Origin: Streptomyces hygroscopicus
GTDB lineage: Bacteria; Actinomycetota; Actinomycetes; Streptomycetales; Streptomycetaceae
Assembly (NCBI RefSeq): GCF_026168105.1
Contig: NZ_LBMW01000017.1
Span: forward strand, 1-64,000
DNA length: 64,000 nt
Direction: 5' to 3'
Numbering within the stretch: the first letter of the stretch is position 1; every line of letters starts with the position of its first letter. Positions 35,011 to 43,551 of this stretch are shown here, piece after piece. The notes beneath the pieces are model-generated. The model did not search any database and had not been told where the DNA came from. It saw only the letters and a list, made by a program, of their open reading frames with translations. The translations under genes and the position numbers were made by a program.

Positions 35011-35733
35011 TCACGTAATGGTTCCGGCTCCCCACGGCCGTCGCGTGGTCTCCGCCAGGTCGGGGTCGAGTTCCGGGCGGCGAGGCGGGCCCATGAGCGC
35101 GCAGTCCACGTCCACGACGCCCTCGACGCCTCGCACCAGGCGCGTGGCGACCGGGACCAGCGTGGTGTCCCGAATGCGGCCGGAGAGCTTCACCACGCCA
35201 TCCTGCACCTCCACCTGCACCGGCTCCAGTGGAGCCGGGAAGAGGCGGTCTACGATCTCGCGGCGGATCTCCTCCGCGATGTCCTCGTCGTCCCTCTCGA
35301 ACACCTTGAGCAGGTCGGAACGGCTGACGATGCCCAGCAGCACGTCCTCGTCGCCGACCACGGGCAGCCGCTTGACCTTGGCGATGGCCATGATCCGCGC
35401 GGCCTGCGCGAGGGTCGCGTCCACGCGGACGGTGACGGCCGGAGCGGTCATCAGCTCCTCGGCGGTGACCGCGTCGGCCTTGGCGAGCTCGGACATCCGC
35501 TCCAGCCGCGTGCGCCGGTCGGCATGCACGTCCACGTCCCGCAGTTCCTCCTTGCGCAACAGGTCGGCCTCGGAGACCACGCCGACGACCCTGTTCCCCT
35601 GCTCCACGACGGGAAGCGCGCTGACCTTCCACTGCCGGACGGCCTTGACGATGTCCTTGAACGTGGCGTCACGCCGGAGCGCGACCACCCTGCCGGTCAT
35701 GACGTCGCCGACAAGGTGCTGGGTGCTGTGCAT
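35011..35733 (-). CDS. CBS-pair and BON domain protein (island copy 2)
   Basis: A 240-residue protein with the arrangement CBS-CBS-BON. Motifs are GDVMTGRVVALRRDATFKDI, SALPVVEQGNRVVGVVSEAD, EELMTAPAVTVRVDATLAQA and RLPVVGDEDVLLGIVSRSDL. The BON domain is VQDGVVKLSGRIRDTTLVPV. The ATG at 35733 follows GGAGG. It lies 17 bp after the next CBS gene and is probably in an operon with the acetyltransferase fusion and the Rv1733c-like gene. Confidence 0.9.
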   Translation of the reverse strand: MHSTQHLVGDVMTGRVVALRRDATFKDIVKAVRQWKVSALPVVEQGNRVVGVVSEADLLRKEELRDVDVHADRRTRLERMSELAKADAVTAEELMTAPAVTVRVDATLAQAARIMAIAKVKRLPVVGDEDVLLGIVSRSDLLKVFERDDEDIAEEIRREIVDRLFPAPLEPVQVEVQDGVVKLSGRIRDTTLVPVATRLVRGVEGVVDVDCALMGPPRRPELDPDLAETTRRPWGAGTIT

Positions 35734-35750
35734 GATGTCCTCCGCGGGGC

Positions 35751-36482
35751 TCAGCGGTTGGGAAGCCGGTTGCCGGCCACGCCGTGCAGTGACCGCTCGT
35801 CCGGCGGCAGACGGGAGTCGTCGAACCGGTGGGTGAGCCGGTCGACCACCACGACCACGCCGTCGATCTGCCTGGTCATGGAGACGGCGATCTCCGTCTC
35901 GCTCTTGCGTTCCAGCCGGCCGGCGAGGGTGACCACGCCTTCCACCACGGAGACGTCGACGGTCCCCGGCATCAGCCGCAGGGTGCGCACCAGCACTTCC
36001 TCGGTCACTTCGGCGCGGATCTCCGCGTCGGGCCGCAGGAAGACCTGGAGGAGGTCCCGGCGGGTGACGATGCCGACGAGCCGGTCCTCCTCGTCCAGCA
36101 CGGGCAGCCGCTCCACGCGGCGCTGTGCCATGGTCCGGGCGGCTTCGGCGATGGTCTCGTCGGCGTGCACGGTGACGGGCGGTTCGGTCATCAGCTGACC
36201 GGCGCTGAGGGCGCTGGACTTCACGGCCTGCCTCCGGGCTCTGGGCGTCAGCCCGGTGAACCGGAAGCGGGGCTTGGGTTCGTCCGGGCCGTGCGGCTCC
36301 GACTGCCGGACGAGCAGATCCGTCTCGGAGATGACTCCGATGACCTTGTCGTCGTCGTCCACGACCGGCAGTCCGCTGATCCGGCGGTCCGCGAGCAGCC
36401 GCGCGACTTCCTTGAACGGAGTGCCGTACTCGGCGCAGATGACATCCGAGGTCATCACCGAGCCGACCTTGTTGTGCTTCAT
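35751..36482 (-). CDS. CBS-pair and BON domain protein (island copy 3)
   Basis: A 243-residue protein. CBS motifs are GSVMTSDVICAEYGTPFKEV with SGLPVVDDDDKVIGVISETD, and GQLMTEPPVTVHADETIAEA with ERLPVLDEEDRLVGIVTRRD. A ~35-residue charged linker (SEPHGPDEPKPRFRFTGL) separates the two. BON follows as VVEGVVTLAGRLERKSETEI. The ATG at 36482 has GGAGGGA. It begins 14 bp after the acetyltransferase fusion gene, so co-regulation is expected. Confidence 0.9.
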   Translation of the reverse strand: MKHNKVGSVMTSDVICAEYGTPFKEVARLLADRRISGLPVVDDDDKVIGVISETDLLVRQSEPHGPDEPKPRFRFTGLTPRARRQAVKSSALSAGQLMTEPPVTVHADETIAEAARTMAQRRVERLPVLDEEDRLVGIVTRRDLLQVFLRPDAEIRAEVTEEVLVRTLRLMPGTVDVSVVEGVVTLAGRLERKSETEIAVSMTRQIDGVVVVVDRLTHRFDDSRLPPDERSLHGVAGNRLPNR

Positions 36483-36496
36483 CGTCCGTTCCCTCC

Positions 36497-39190
36497 TCAG
36501 CGCAGTCGGCGCAGATACGGGTCCTGGTGCCTGCGCGGCAGCAGGCGTACGCGTGCGTCGAGCACGGTCACCCCGCCCGGTGTCGCAAGGACGGGGTTGA
36601 AGTCGGCCTCCGCCAGCTGCGGAAGGTCGCTGGCCATCCGGGACACCCGCAGGAGCAGCTGCTCCAGGTGCTCCAGGTCGACGGGCCCGGCACCGTGCGC
36701 ACCGAACAGGAGCGGGGCGCAGCGCGGTGCCGTGATCAGGTCGTGCACGTCGTGGTCGGTGAGCGGGGCGAGCCGGGCGGCATGGTCGGCGAGCACCTCG
36801 GTCGCGGTCCCGCCCAGTCCGAAGAGCACGAGGGGGCCGAAGACCTCGTCCTGGACGACGCCGGCGAACAGCTCGGTGCCACGCGCGGCGAGCGGCTGCA
36901 GCACCACGCCCGTCAGGAGACCGCCGAACCGCGTCTCGAAGTCCCGGAAGGCGGTGCGTACCTGTGCGTCGCCCTGGAGGTCGAGGTGGACGGCGTGCTG
37001 CTCGCTCTTGTGCAGCAGGCCCGGCCAGTGGGCCTTCATGACGACCCGGCCGTCGGGACCGCGCAGTCGACCGGCCGCGATGACGGCGTCGTTCTCGGTC
37101 TCGGCCCAGGCCCAGGGGAGCTGCGGGATGCCGTAGCAGGCCAGCAGGTCGGCGCAGGCGCGCGGTTCGAGCCAGCCGCCGTCCGGATGGGCGGCAAGAT
37201 ATGCCTCGGCGGTCTCGTGGGCGCGCCCCGTGTCGACTCCGTCGAGGTCCGGGACCGTGCCCGGGGGCCGGCCGAGCCAGGCGGCGCGACGGGCCGCGTG
37301 GGCCAGCGCCCGCGCCGCCGCCTGCGGGTCGGCGTACGAAGGAATGGATTCCCCGTGGATCGCGGGCAGCAGCTTCACCGGCAGATCCTGCTCGAGGCGT
37401 ACGGCGACGACCGGTCGTGCCCGGTGTGCGGGGCCGCCGGTGAGGGCCCGGATCAGGTCGTCGCCGGTCGCCATGGCGACTGCCGTGGGGACCAGGGCGA
37501 CCAGTACGGCGTCGATGCCCGGGTGCCGTACGAGCCGGTCCAGGCAGTCCCGGAGCTGGTCCTCGGAGACGGCGGCGGTGGTGTCGACGGGGTTCCCCGC
37601 CGCGGCACCGTCGGGCAGCACGGTGAGCAGGTCGTCGATCACCTCGGGGGTGAGCCGCGGCAGGACGAGGCCTGCCTCCACACAGGCGTCGGCGGCCAGG
37701 ACCCCGACACCACCCGCGTTGGCGACGACGGCGACGCGCGTACCGGCCGGGAGCGGCTGGGAGTGCATGAGGGCGGCGGTTTCCAGGAGTTCGCCGATCG
37801 AGCGGGTGGCCGTGATGCCCGCCTGGGTGAACAGCGCCTGCCGGGTCATGGTGCGGGTGGCGGCCGCCGCAGTGTGCGAGGCGGCGGCGCGGCGGCCTGC
37901 CTCGGTGCGGCCGGCGTCCACGGTCAGCACGGGCATGCGGCGGGTCACCCGCCGGGCGGTGCGGGAGAAGGCGCGCGGGCTGCCGAAGGACTCCAGGTGC
38001 AGCAGGGCCAGGTCGGTGCGGCCGTCGCTCTCCCACCACTGGAGCATGTCGTTGCCGCTGACGTCGTACTTGTCACCGAGGGACGCGAACGACGAGACAC
38101 CTATGCCGAGCCGGGACAGCCCCTCGAGCAGGGCGATCCCCACCCCGCCGGACTGCACGGCGACACCCGCCGTACCGGGGCGCGGGTGGTCGGCGGCGAA
38201 GGTGGCGTCCAGGCGCAGGCCGGGGTCGGTGTTGGAGATGCCGAGGCAGTTGGGCCCGACGAGCCGCATGCCGTAGGCGCGGCACGCGGTCATCAGGGCC
38301 TGGGCCTGGAGACGGTCGAGGCCCGCGGTGACGACGAGTAGTGCCCTTACGCCCGCCTTGCCGCACTCCTCGGCGACGGCCGGAACCGCCGCGGCGCGCA
38401 CGGCGATGACCACGAGGTCGGGCGTCCTGGGCAGGGCGCTCACCGAGGGATGGCAGGGCACGCCCAGGACCGCCGTGGCGCTGGGGTTCACCGCGAAAAC
38501 GCGACGGGTGAAGCCTCCCGCGTGCAGGTGGTGCAGGATGGCCCGCCCCACCGATCCCGGCCTGCGTCCCGCGCCGACGACGGCGACCACGTCCGGCTTC
38601 AGCAGCGGCTCGAGGCTGGCCACGTCGGCGGCCCGGCCGCGTGCCTCCACCGCCGAGAGGTAGGTGTCGTCCTCGTCGAGCGCGATGGTGCACCGGACCT
38701 CGGGACCCTCGAAGTGGCGCGCGGTGTGCAGGCCGAGGTCGGCGAAGAGCCGGAGCACATCGAGGTTCTCGCTCAACGCGTCGGCCGTGAACGTGGTGAT
38801 CCCCTCCGCGCGTGCCGCCGAGACCAGATGCTCGACGAGGAGGGTGCCGACGCCGCGGTGGTGCACTCCCTCGGCGACCGCGAGGGAGATCTCGGCCGCG
38901 TCCTTGCCGCCTCCGGTGTCGTACTCGGCCACGCCCAGCACCTGGCCCTTGGCCTCGGCCAGCAGAGCCCGGTGGCCGGGACGCGCTGGGACGCACGCCC
39001 GGTCGGTGGCCATGGCCGCGGAGCTCGGGCTCACCGCGAAGAACCGCAGTCGGAGGTTCTCCGGCGACATGTTCCCGTAGAACCGCTCCAACCGCTCGTG
39101 ATCGTCCGGTTCCACCGGACGGATGCGCACGGTGGTGCCGTCCGCGAGCAAGGCGTGGACGAAGGGGCGGCTGAGCATGTCGTTGGTCAT
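36497..39190 (-). CDS. GNAT acetyltransferase fused to NDP-forming acyl-CoA synthetase
   Basis: An 897-residue fusion. Residues ~10-170 are a GNAT acetyltransferase (IRPVEPDDHERLERFYGNMS; acetyl-CoA loop VHHRGVGTLLVEHLV). A CoA-binding Rossmann domain follows (VVAVVGAGRRPGSVGRAILH), then succinyl-CoA-ligase-like domains (GPNCLGISNTDPGLRLDATF; VANAGGVGVLAADA) and a C-terminal ATP-grasp domain (VVMKAHWPGLLHKSEQHAV). This N-terminal-GNAT order matches streptomycete PatA-type protein lysine acetyltransferases, the reverse of the enterobacterial Pat. The likely role is acetylation control of acyl-CoA synthetases. The ATG at 39190 follows GGAGG. Confidence 0.88.
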   Translation of the reverse strand: MTNDMLSRPFVHALLADGTTVRIRPVEPDDHERLERFYGNMSPENLRLRFFAVSPSSAAMATDRACVPARPGHRALLAEAKGQVLGVAEYDTGGGKDAAEISLAVAEGVHHRGVGTLLVEHLVSAARAEGITTFTADALSENLDVLRLFADLGLHTARHFEGPEVRCTIALDEDDTYLSAVEARGRAADVASLEPLLKPDVVAVVGAGRRPGSVGRAILHHLHAGGFTRRVFAVNPSATAVLGVPCHPSVSALPRTPDLVVIAVRAAAVPAVAEECGKAGVRALLVVTAGLDRLQAQALMTACRAYGMRLVGPNCLGISNTDPGLRLDATFAADHPRPGTAGVAVQSGGVGIALLEGLSRLGIGVSSFASLGDKYDVSGNDMLQWWESDGRTDLALLHLESFGSPRAFSRTARRVTRRMPVLTVDAGRTEAGRRAAASHTAAAATRTMTRQALFTQAGITATRSIGELLETAALMHSQPLPAGTRVAVVANAGGVGVLAADACVEAGLVLPRLTPEVIDDLLTVLPDGAAAGNPVDTTAAVSEDQLRDCLDRLVRHPGIDAVLVALVPTAVAMATGDDLIRALTGGPAHRARPVVAVRLEQDLPVKLLPAIHGESIPSYADPQAAARALAHAARRAAWLGRPPGTVPDLDGVDTGRAHETAEAYLAAHPDGGWLEPRACADLLACYGIPQLPWAWAETENDAVIAAGRLRGPDGRVVMKAHWPGLLHKSEQHAVHLDLQGDAQVRTAFRDFETRFGGLLTGVVLQPLAARGTELFAGVVQDEVFGPLVLFGLGGTATEVLADHAARLAPLTDHDVHDLITAPRCAPLLFGAHGAGPVDLEHLEQLLLRVSRMASDLPQLAEADFNPVLATPGGVTVLDARVRLLPRRHQDPYLRRLR

Positions 39191-39271
39191 CACGGGTCCT
39201 CCATGCGTCTCGACACCTCGAGCATCCAGCGCATCCCGGGGCGATCCCATGGGCTGTCCGGGGTGAGGTGG

Positions 39272-39285
39272 GGGCCGTTCGGCCC
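39272..39285. promoter_or_regulatory. Candidate OsdR/DosR box, divergent promoter
   Basis: GGGCCGTTCGGCCC, symmetric halves GGGCC/GGCCC around GTTC. It lies 82 bp before the acetyltransferase ATG and 136 bp before the ppk2 ATG, so one site could serve both divergent units. Confidence 0.55.
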
Positions 39286-39420
39286 TGAAAACGGGCCGCG
39301 CCCCCCGCTCGGCGTCCTCGGATGCGCGGTGGTGGCGTCCCGGTGGCCGACGCTGGGAATGAGTGACTCCGTAAGTCGTCGGCGCAGGCCGGCGTAGGGC
39401 ATCGCGTGGATGGAGGCGGT

Positions 39421-40224
39421 ATGGCCGGCAAAAAGGCGGCGGCGCTGCCGCGCGAGGCCTACGAGCGGGAACTGCTGCGCCTGCAGACGGAGTTGGTGAA
39501 GCTCCAGGAGTGGGTGCGGGCGGAGGGAGCCAGGCTGGTCGTCGTCTTCGAGGGACGCGACGCGGCGGGCAAGGGCGGCACGATCAAGCGGGTCGCCGAG
39601 CACCTCAACCCACGGGTGGCGCGGATCGCGGCACTCCCCAAGCCGACCGAACGTGAGCGCACCCAGTGGTACTTCCAGCGGTATGTGGAGCATCTGCCGG
39701 CGGCGGGGGAGATCGTGCTGTTCGACCGCAGCTGGTACAACCGAGCCGGGGTCGAGCACGTGATGGGCTTCTGCACGAAGGAGGAGCACCAGCTCTTCCT
39801 GCGCCAGTGCCCGATCTTCGAACGGATGCTCGTGGAGGACGGGATCCTGCTGCGCAAGTACTGGTTCTCGGTGAGCGACGCCGTGCAGCAGGAGCGGTTC
39901 CGGCACCGGCTGGCGGACCCGGTACGGCGCTGGAAGCTCTCGCCCATGGACCTGGAGTCGATCACCCGCTGGGAGGCGTACTCCCGCGCCAAGGACGAGA
40001 TGATGGTGCACACGGACATCGCCGAGGCGCCCTGGTACGTCGTCGAGAGCGACGACAAGCGCCGTGCCCGGCTCAACATGATCGCCCATCTGCTGGGTTC
40101 GGTCCCCTACCACGAGATGCCGCCTGTGGTGCTGGAGCTGCCGGAGCGACCGCGGTCCACCGGCTACGAACGCCCGCCGCGCGATCTGCAGACCTATGTG
40201 CCCGATCACGCCGCGAACCTCTGA
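39421..40224 (+). CDS. ppk2: Polyphosphate kinase 2
   Basis: A 267-residue single-domain PPK2. Walker A is FEGRDAAGKGGTIKR, Walker B is VLFDRSWYNRAGVEHVMGF, and the lid region is WKLSPMDLESITRW. PPK2 enzymes use polyphosphate to phosphorylate nucleotides (making GTP or ATP) or the reverse, which suits a stress-energy regulon. The ATG at 39421 has GGAGG at six bases. It is divergent from the acetyltransferase fusion and shares its candidate regulator box. Confidence 0.94.
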   Translation: MAGKKAAALPREAYERELLRLQTELVKLQEWVRAEGARLVVVFEGRDAAGKGGTIKRVAEHLNPRVARIAALPKPTERERTQWYFQRYVEHLPAAGEIVLFDRSWYNRAGVEHVMGFCTKEEHQLFLRQCPIFERMLVEDGILLRKYWFSVSDAVQQERFRHRLADPVRRWKLSPMDLESITRWEAYSRAKDEMMVHTDIAEAPWYVVESDDKRRARLNMIAHLLGSVPYHEMPPVVLELPERPRSTGYERPPRDLQTYVPDHAANL

Positions 40225-40230
40225 CCGGCT

Positions 40231-40256
40231 CGCCGCCCCGCTCACGCCGGGCGGCG
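40231..40256 (+). terminator. Terminator after ppk2
   Basis: CGCCGCCC (40231-40238) pairs with GGGCGGCG (40249-40256), 6 nt after the ppk2 stop. Confidence 0.6.
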
Positions 40257-40268
40257 ATGTGTCCGCGG

Positions 40269-40331
40269 CGGATCAGCCCTGCGGTACGGCGGATCAGCCG
40301 TGCGGTACGACGGATCAGCCGTGCGGTACGA
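40269..40331. repeat. 21-bp tandem repeat at the 3' end of the USP gene
   Basis: Three units of CGGATCAGCCGTGCGGTACGA (first unit with two changes) span 40269-40331. The third contains the last codons and stop of the USP gene, so the end of the gene (VPHG-stop) has been duplicated twice downstream. Confidence 0.9.
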
Positions 40332-41220
40332 CGGCGACAGGGGCCGTCGCGTGGTGCATGACGGCGTGCGCGACGGGGCCGATGCGCGTACCGAACGCGC
40401 TGTCCCGGGTCCGTCGGCCGACGACGACCAGCGAGGCCTCGCGGGAGGCGTCGACGAGGAGGTCGGCGGCGCTGCCGTATCGGGACTCCTCGACCACCTC
40501 GACGGCCGGGTACTTGTCCCGCCACGGGCGCAGCACCTCGGCCAGTGCCCCCGCCCGCTTCCCCGCCTGTTCGCTCTGGACGTCGAGGCCGACGGAGAAC
40601 CCGTACGCGTAGTACGGCCGCAGGCTCCAGCCGTGCACGACGCGCAGCGGGGCGGCACGGCCGGCGGCCGTGTCGAAGGCGAACTCGATCAACGAGTCGT
40701 CCGGGCTCCCGATGTCCAGGCCGAGCACGACGGGCCGGAACGGCGCGGCGGCGGACGGGATGCCCGCGGGGTCCATCTCGTGCTCGTCGGCTGCCTGTTC
40801 CAGTGCACGGACCAGGACGACCGGCTGCCCGGCGTGCGCCACGACGGACAGGGAGACCGAGCCGACCAGGAACCCGCCGATCCCGCTGAGGGCCCGGGAA
40901 CCCAGAACCAGCAGCACGGAATCCTCAGCCGCCTCCCTCAGCACCTCGCTCGGCCGGCCGGTGCGCTGCTGAACGGTGATCTCGACCCCGGGGTGGCGTC
41001 GCCGGAGCCCCTCGGCGGACTCGCGGGGAATCCTCTCGGTCCAGTGCTGGTGCGTCTCGGGACCGAGCAGCGGGGCCTGCGCGATGGGTTCCGGTACGGG
41101 CTCCCAGACATGGACCACCTTCAACGGCAGGCCACGCAGTTCCGCCTCACGGGCCGCCCATTCGGCGGCGGCCCGGCTCTCGGACGAGCCGTCGAGGCCG
41201 ACGGTGACGGTACGGAGCAT
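40315..41220 (-). CDS. Tandem universal stress protein
   Basis: A 301-residue protein with two USP domains. Domain 1 runs from TVTVGLDGSSESR to LGSRALSGIGGFLVGSV with QPVVLV. Domain 2 runs from PVVLGLDIGSPDDSL to VGRRTRDSAFGTRIGPVAHA. The ATG at 41220 follows AGGAGGTGGAG. It is convergent with ppk2 and divergent from the cyclic-nucleotide-fold gene at 41437, with a candidate box between. Confidence 0.92.
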   Translation of the reverse strand: MLRTVTVGLDGSSESRAAAEWAAREAELRGLPLKVVHVWEPVPEPIAQAPLLGPETHQHWTERIPRESAEGLRRRHPGVEITVQQRTGRPSEVLREAAEDSVLLVLGSRALSGIGGFLVGSVSLSVVAHAGQPVVLVRALEQAADEHEMDPAGIPSAAAPFRPVVLGLDIGSPDDSLIEFAFDTAAGRAAPLRVVHGWSLRPYYAYGFSVGLDVQSEQAGKRAGALAEVLRPWRDKYPAVEVVEESRYGSAADLLVDASREASLVVVGRRTRDSAFGTRIGPVAHAVMHHATAPVAVVPHG

Positions 41221-41356
41221 GATCTCCACCTCCTGGACCGGGGGATCCGTATCCAGCGTCGTCTCCGGATGGTGCTGGACACAGGGGCTGCTGGTCCCGG
41301 GCCGGGAGCCGACCGGCCCCGAAGGGCGCCGGGATGGTGCCGGTCGGCCGGCCCTT

Positions 41357-41370
41357 GGGCCGGGTGGCCC
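41357..41370. promoter_or_regulatory. Candidate OsdR/DosR-type palindrome
   Basis: GGGCCGGGTGGCCC keeps the GGGCC-N4-GGCCC symmetry but not the TTC centre. It lies about 67 bp before the cNMP-fold gene and 137 bp before the USP gene. Weaker than the other sites. Confidence 0.35.
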
Positions 41371-41436
41371 ATGGTCCTGACCGGAGCGCGGGGACACGCT
41401 GGAAGCATCCCGTCAGCCCGCTGCCCGGAGGCCGTG

Positions 41437-41901
41437 ATGAACGCTCCCCCGACGACCCGCATGCGCCGCGCCCTGCCCAGCGGGCACCGAGAGCGGCTGA
41501 TGCGCGCAGCCCGCGAGGTCTCCTTCCTGCAGGGAACCCGCCTGTTCGAGGAGGGCGGGCGCGCCGACCGGTTCTGGATCATCCGAAGCGGCACGGTCGA
41601 TCTCGACCTGCATGTGCCCGGCCGTCGTGCCGTCGTGATCGAGACCCTCGGTCCCGACGAGCTCATCGGCTGGTCCTGGCTGTTCGCCCCGCACACCTGG
41701 CACATGGGCGCCGAGGCGACGAGCCCGGTGCGAGCGTACGAGTTCGACGCCGCAGAGGTCCGCGCGTTGTGCCAGGAGGATCCGGTGCTCGGTCTGGGTA
41801 TCGCCGAGTGGGTGGGAGGCATCCTCGCCCACCGCCTGCGCTCGGCCCGCACGCGGCTGCTCGACCTGTACGCCCCGTACGGCAGCGGCAGCCTCCGCTG
41901 A
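41437..41901 (+). CDS. Stand-alone cyclic-nucleotide-binding-fold protein (copy 1)
   Basis: A 154-residue protein resembling the N-terminal sensor of Crp/Fnr proteins: FLQGTRLFEEGGRADRFWII, then RSGTVDLDLHVPG and VVIETLGPDELIGWSWLF. There is no DNA-binding helix-turn-helix; it ends with a long helix ILAHRLRSARTRLLDLYAPY where a dimer helix would be. The phosphate-binding cassette (usually GELAL...RAAT) is replaced by IGWSWLFAPHTWHMGAEATS, so cAMP binding is doubtful. The ATG at 41437 has GGAGG. It is followed by a CBS gene 36 bp later. A close paralogue lies inside the hydrogenase operon. Confidence 0.85.
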   Translation: MNAPPTTRMRRALPSGHRERLMRAAREVSFLQGTRLFEEGGRADRFWIIRSGTVDLDLHVPGRRAVVIETLGPDELIGWSWLFAPHTWHMGAEATSPVRAYEFDAAEVRALCQEDPVLGLGIAEWVGGILAHRLRSARTRLLDLYAPYGSGSLR

Positions 41902-41937
41902 CACCACTGTCACCACCCCTCCACCGAAGGAACCGTC

Positions 41938-42693
41938 ATGTACGGCACCCCGCACATCGTCAGCGATGTGATGACCCAGACGGTCGCCGCCATCGGACGC
42001 CGCGCGACCTTCAAGGAGATCGTGCGGATGATGCAGGAGTGGGAGGTCAGCGCCCTGCCCGTGCTGGAGGGTGAAGGCCGCGTCGTCGGCGTCGTGTCGG
42101 AGGCCGACCTCCTGCCCAAGGAGGAGCTTCGTGACAGTGATCCCGACGCGTACACCCGGCTGCCCGGCCTCTCCGGTCTGGCGAAGGCCCACGCCGTGAC
42201 GGCCGAGGAGTTGATGACCTCCCCCGCTCTCACCACCCGCCCGGACGCGACGCTCGCGCAGGCGGCGAAGATCATGGCGCGCGCGGGGGTCAAACGGCTC
42301 CCCGTCGTCGACGATCTGGGCATGCTGCAGGGCGTCGTCAGCCGCTCGGACCTGCTCAAGGTGTTCCTGCGAAACGACGAGGACATCGCGGAGGAGGTAC
42401 GGCGCGAGGTGGTGTCGTATCTCTCCCCCTCGGCCGCTCTCTCCCCCTCGTCCGCTCTCTCCCCCTCGTCTGCGCCGGCCCTGTGCATCGACGTCGAGGA
42501 CGGGATCGTCACGCTCCGCGGCCACATCCGGGACAGCTCCCTGGTACCTGTGGCCGCGCGTCTGGTCCGGGCCGTCGAGGGAGTGGTGGACGTGAGGTTC
42601 GATCTCGCGGCACCGCAGTCCGCCGCCGAGCCTCCAGCCGGAGGCGACACCACCTCGGCCCCTGCGGGGAGCAGTGGGGCCGGTCGGCCCTAG
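41938..42693 (+). CDS. CBS-pair and BON domain protein (island copy 4)
   Basis: A 251-residue protein nearly matching copy 1 over its CBS region (SDVMTQTVAAIGRRATFKEI, SALPVLEGEGRVVGVVSEAD, LPKEELRDSDPDAYTRL). Between the second CBS and the BON domain (VEDGIVTLRGHIRDSSLVPV) is a short Ser/Pro-rich repeat, LSPSSALSPSSA. The ATG at 41938 follows GAAGGAA. It sits between the cNMP-fold gene and the response regulator gene and could be co-transcribed with both. Confidence 0.9.
   Translation: MYGTPHIVSDVMTQTVAAIGRRATFKEIVRMMQEWEVSALPVLEGEGRVVGVVSEADLLPKEELRDSDPDAYTRLPGLSGLAKAHAVTAEELMTSPALTTRPDATLAQAAKIMARAGVKRLPVVDDLGMLQGVVSRSDLLKVFLRNDEDIAEEVRREVVSYLSPSAALSPSSALSPSSAPALCIDVEDGIVTLRGHIRDSSLVPVAARLVRAVEGVVDVRFDLAAPQSAAEPPAGGDTTSAPAGSSGAGRP
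42677..42690. promoter_or_regulatory. Candidate OsdR/DosR box before the regulator gene
   Basis: GGGCCGGTCGGCCC overlaps the last codons of the CBS gene and lies 108 bp before the response regulator ATG, compatible with autoregulation. Confidence 0.45.
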
Positions 42694-42739
42694 TGCGTCC
42701 GGTCGGGGCGGGCGACGATCTTCCTCAAGGACGGTCCCG

Positions 42740-42789
42740 GTCCGTCCTCCACCGGGGAACGAGCAGTCCGTCCTCCACCGCGGAACGAG
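42740..42789. repeat. 24-bp direct repeat in the response regulator leader
   Basis: GTCCGTCCTCCACCG followed by (G/C)GGAACGAG occurs at 42740-42763 and 42766-42789, one mismatch, 26-bp period. The second copy runs into the ribosome site of the regulator gene, so the duplication supplies a second GGAACGAG near the start. Confidence 0.9.
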
Positions 42790-42797
42790 AGGTCGTC

Positions 42798-43499
42798 ATG
42801 ACCGACGCACGTACCTTCAGCGAGCAGGATCCGATCCGGGTCTTCTTGCTGGACGACCACGAGGTCGTACGACGCGGCCTGGCCGACCTGCTGGATGCCG
42901 AACCCGACATCGTGGTGGTCGGCGACGCCGACACCGTCGAACACGCGCTCGTCCGGGGGCCTGCGGTACGGCCGCACGTGGCCGTCCTCGACGTGCGCCT
43001 CCCGGACGGCGACGGCATCGGCGTCTGCCGTGAGCTGCGCAGCCGGATGCCGGAGCTGGCGTGTCTGATGCTGACCTCCTTCGACGACGAGGAGGCACTG
43101 CTCGACGCGATCATGGCCGGGGCCGCGGGCTACGTGCTCAAGCAGATCAGGGGCTCCGACCTCGTCTCCGCGGTCCGCACCGTCGCCTCCGGCCAGTCCA
43201 TGCTCGATCCCGCGACGACCGCACGGCTGATCCATTCGCTCCGGGCCGGCTCCGGCGAGCAGCCGGCCACGGCGCCCGAACTGGCGAGCCTGTCCCCGCG
43301 GGAACGGGAGATCCTCGCCCTGATCGGTGACGGGCTCACCAACCGCGAGATCGGCAAGCAGCTCTACCTGTCGGAGAAGACCGTCAAGAACCACATCTCA
43401 CGGCTGCTCGCCAAGCTCGGCGTCCAGCGCCGTGTCCAGGCCGCGGTCCTCGCCTCCCACCTGGATGCGCCCGGATCCCACGACCGCTCCTGGCCGTGA
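42798..43499 (+). CDS. osdR: NarL/LuxR-family response regulator, DosR/OsdR-like
   Basis: A 233-residue two-component regulator. The receiver has the acidic pair D19-D20 (FLLDDHEVVRRGL), the phosphorylation site D65 (VAVLDVRLPDGDG) and LMLTSF. The C-terminal helix-turn-helix is GLTNREIGKQLYLSEKTVKN followed by HISRLLAKLGVQRR. DDHEVVRRGL, LDVRLPDG and EKTVKN...SRLLAKLG closely match mycobacterial DosR and streptomycete OsdR, which induce hypoxia/dormancy genes. The ATG at 42798 has GAGAGGT. It is convergent with the kinase gene, not in an operon with it. The name is inferred from similarity. Confidence 0.9.
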   Translation: MTDARTFSEQDPIRVFLLDDHEVVRRGLADLLDAEPDIVVVGDADTVEHALVRGPAVRPHVAVLDVRLPDGDGIGVCRELRSRMPELACLMLTSFDDEEALLDAIMAGAAGYVLKQIRGSDLVSAVRTVASGQSMLDPATTARLIHSLRAGSGEQPATAPELASLSPREREILALIGDGLTNREIGKQLYLSEKTVKNHISRLLAKLGVQRRVQAAVLASHLDAPGSHDRSWP

Positions 43500-43551
43500 T
43501 CCCAGGCCGTCCGGGACGCACGGGGCAGGGGCTGCGCACCACGCCGGGCGG

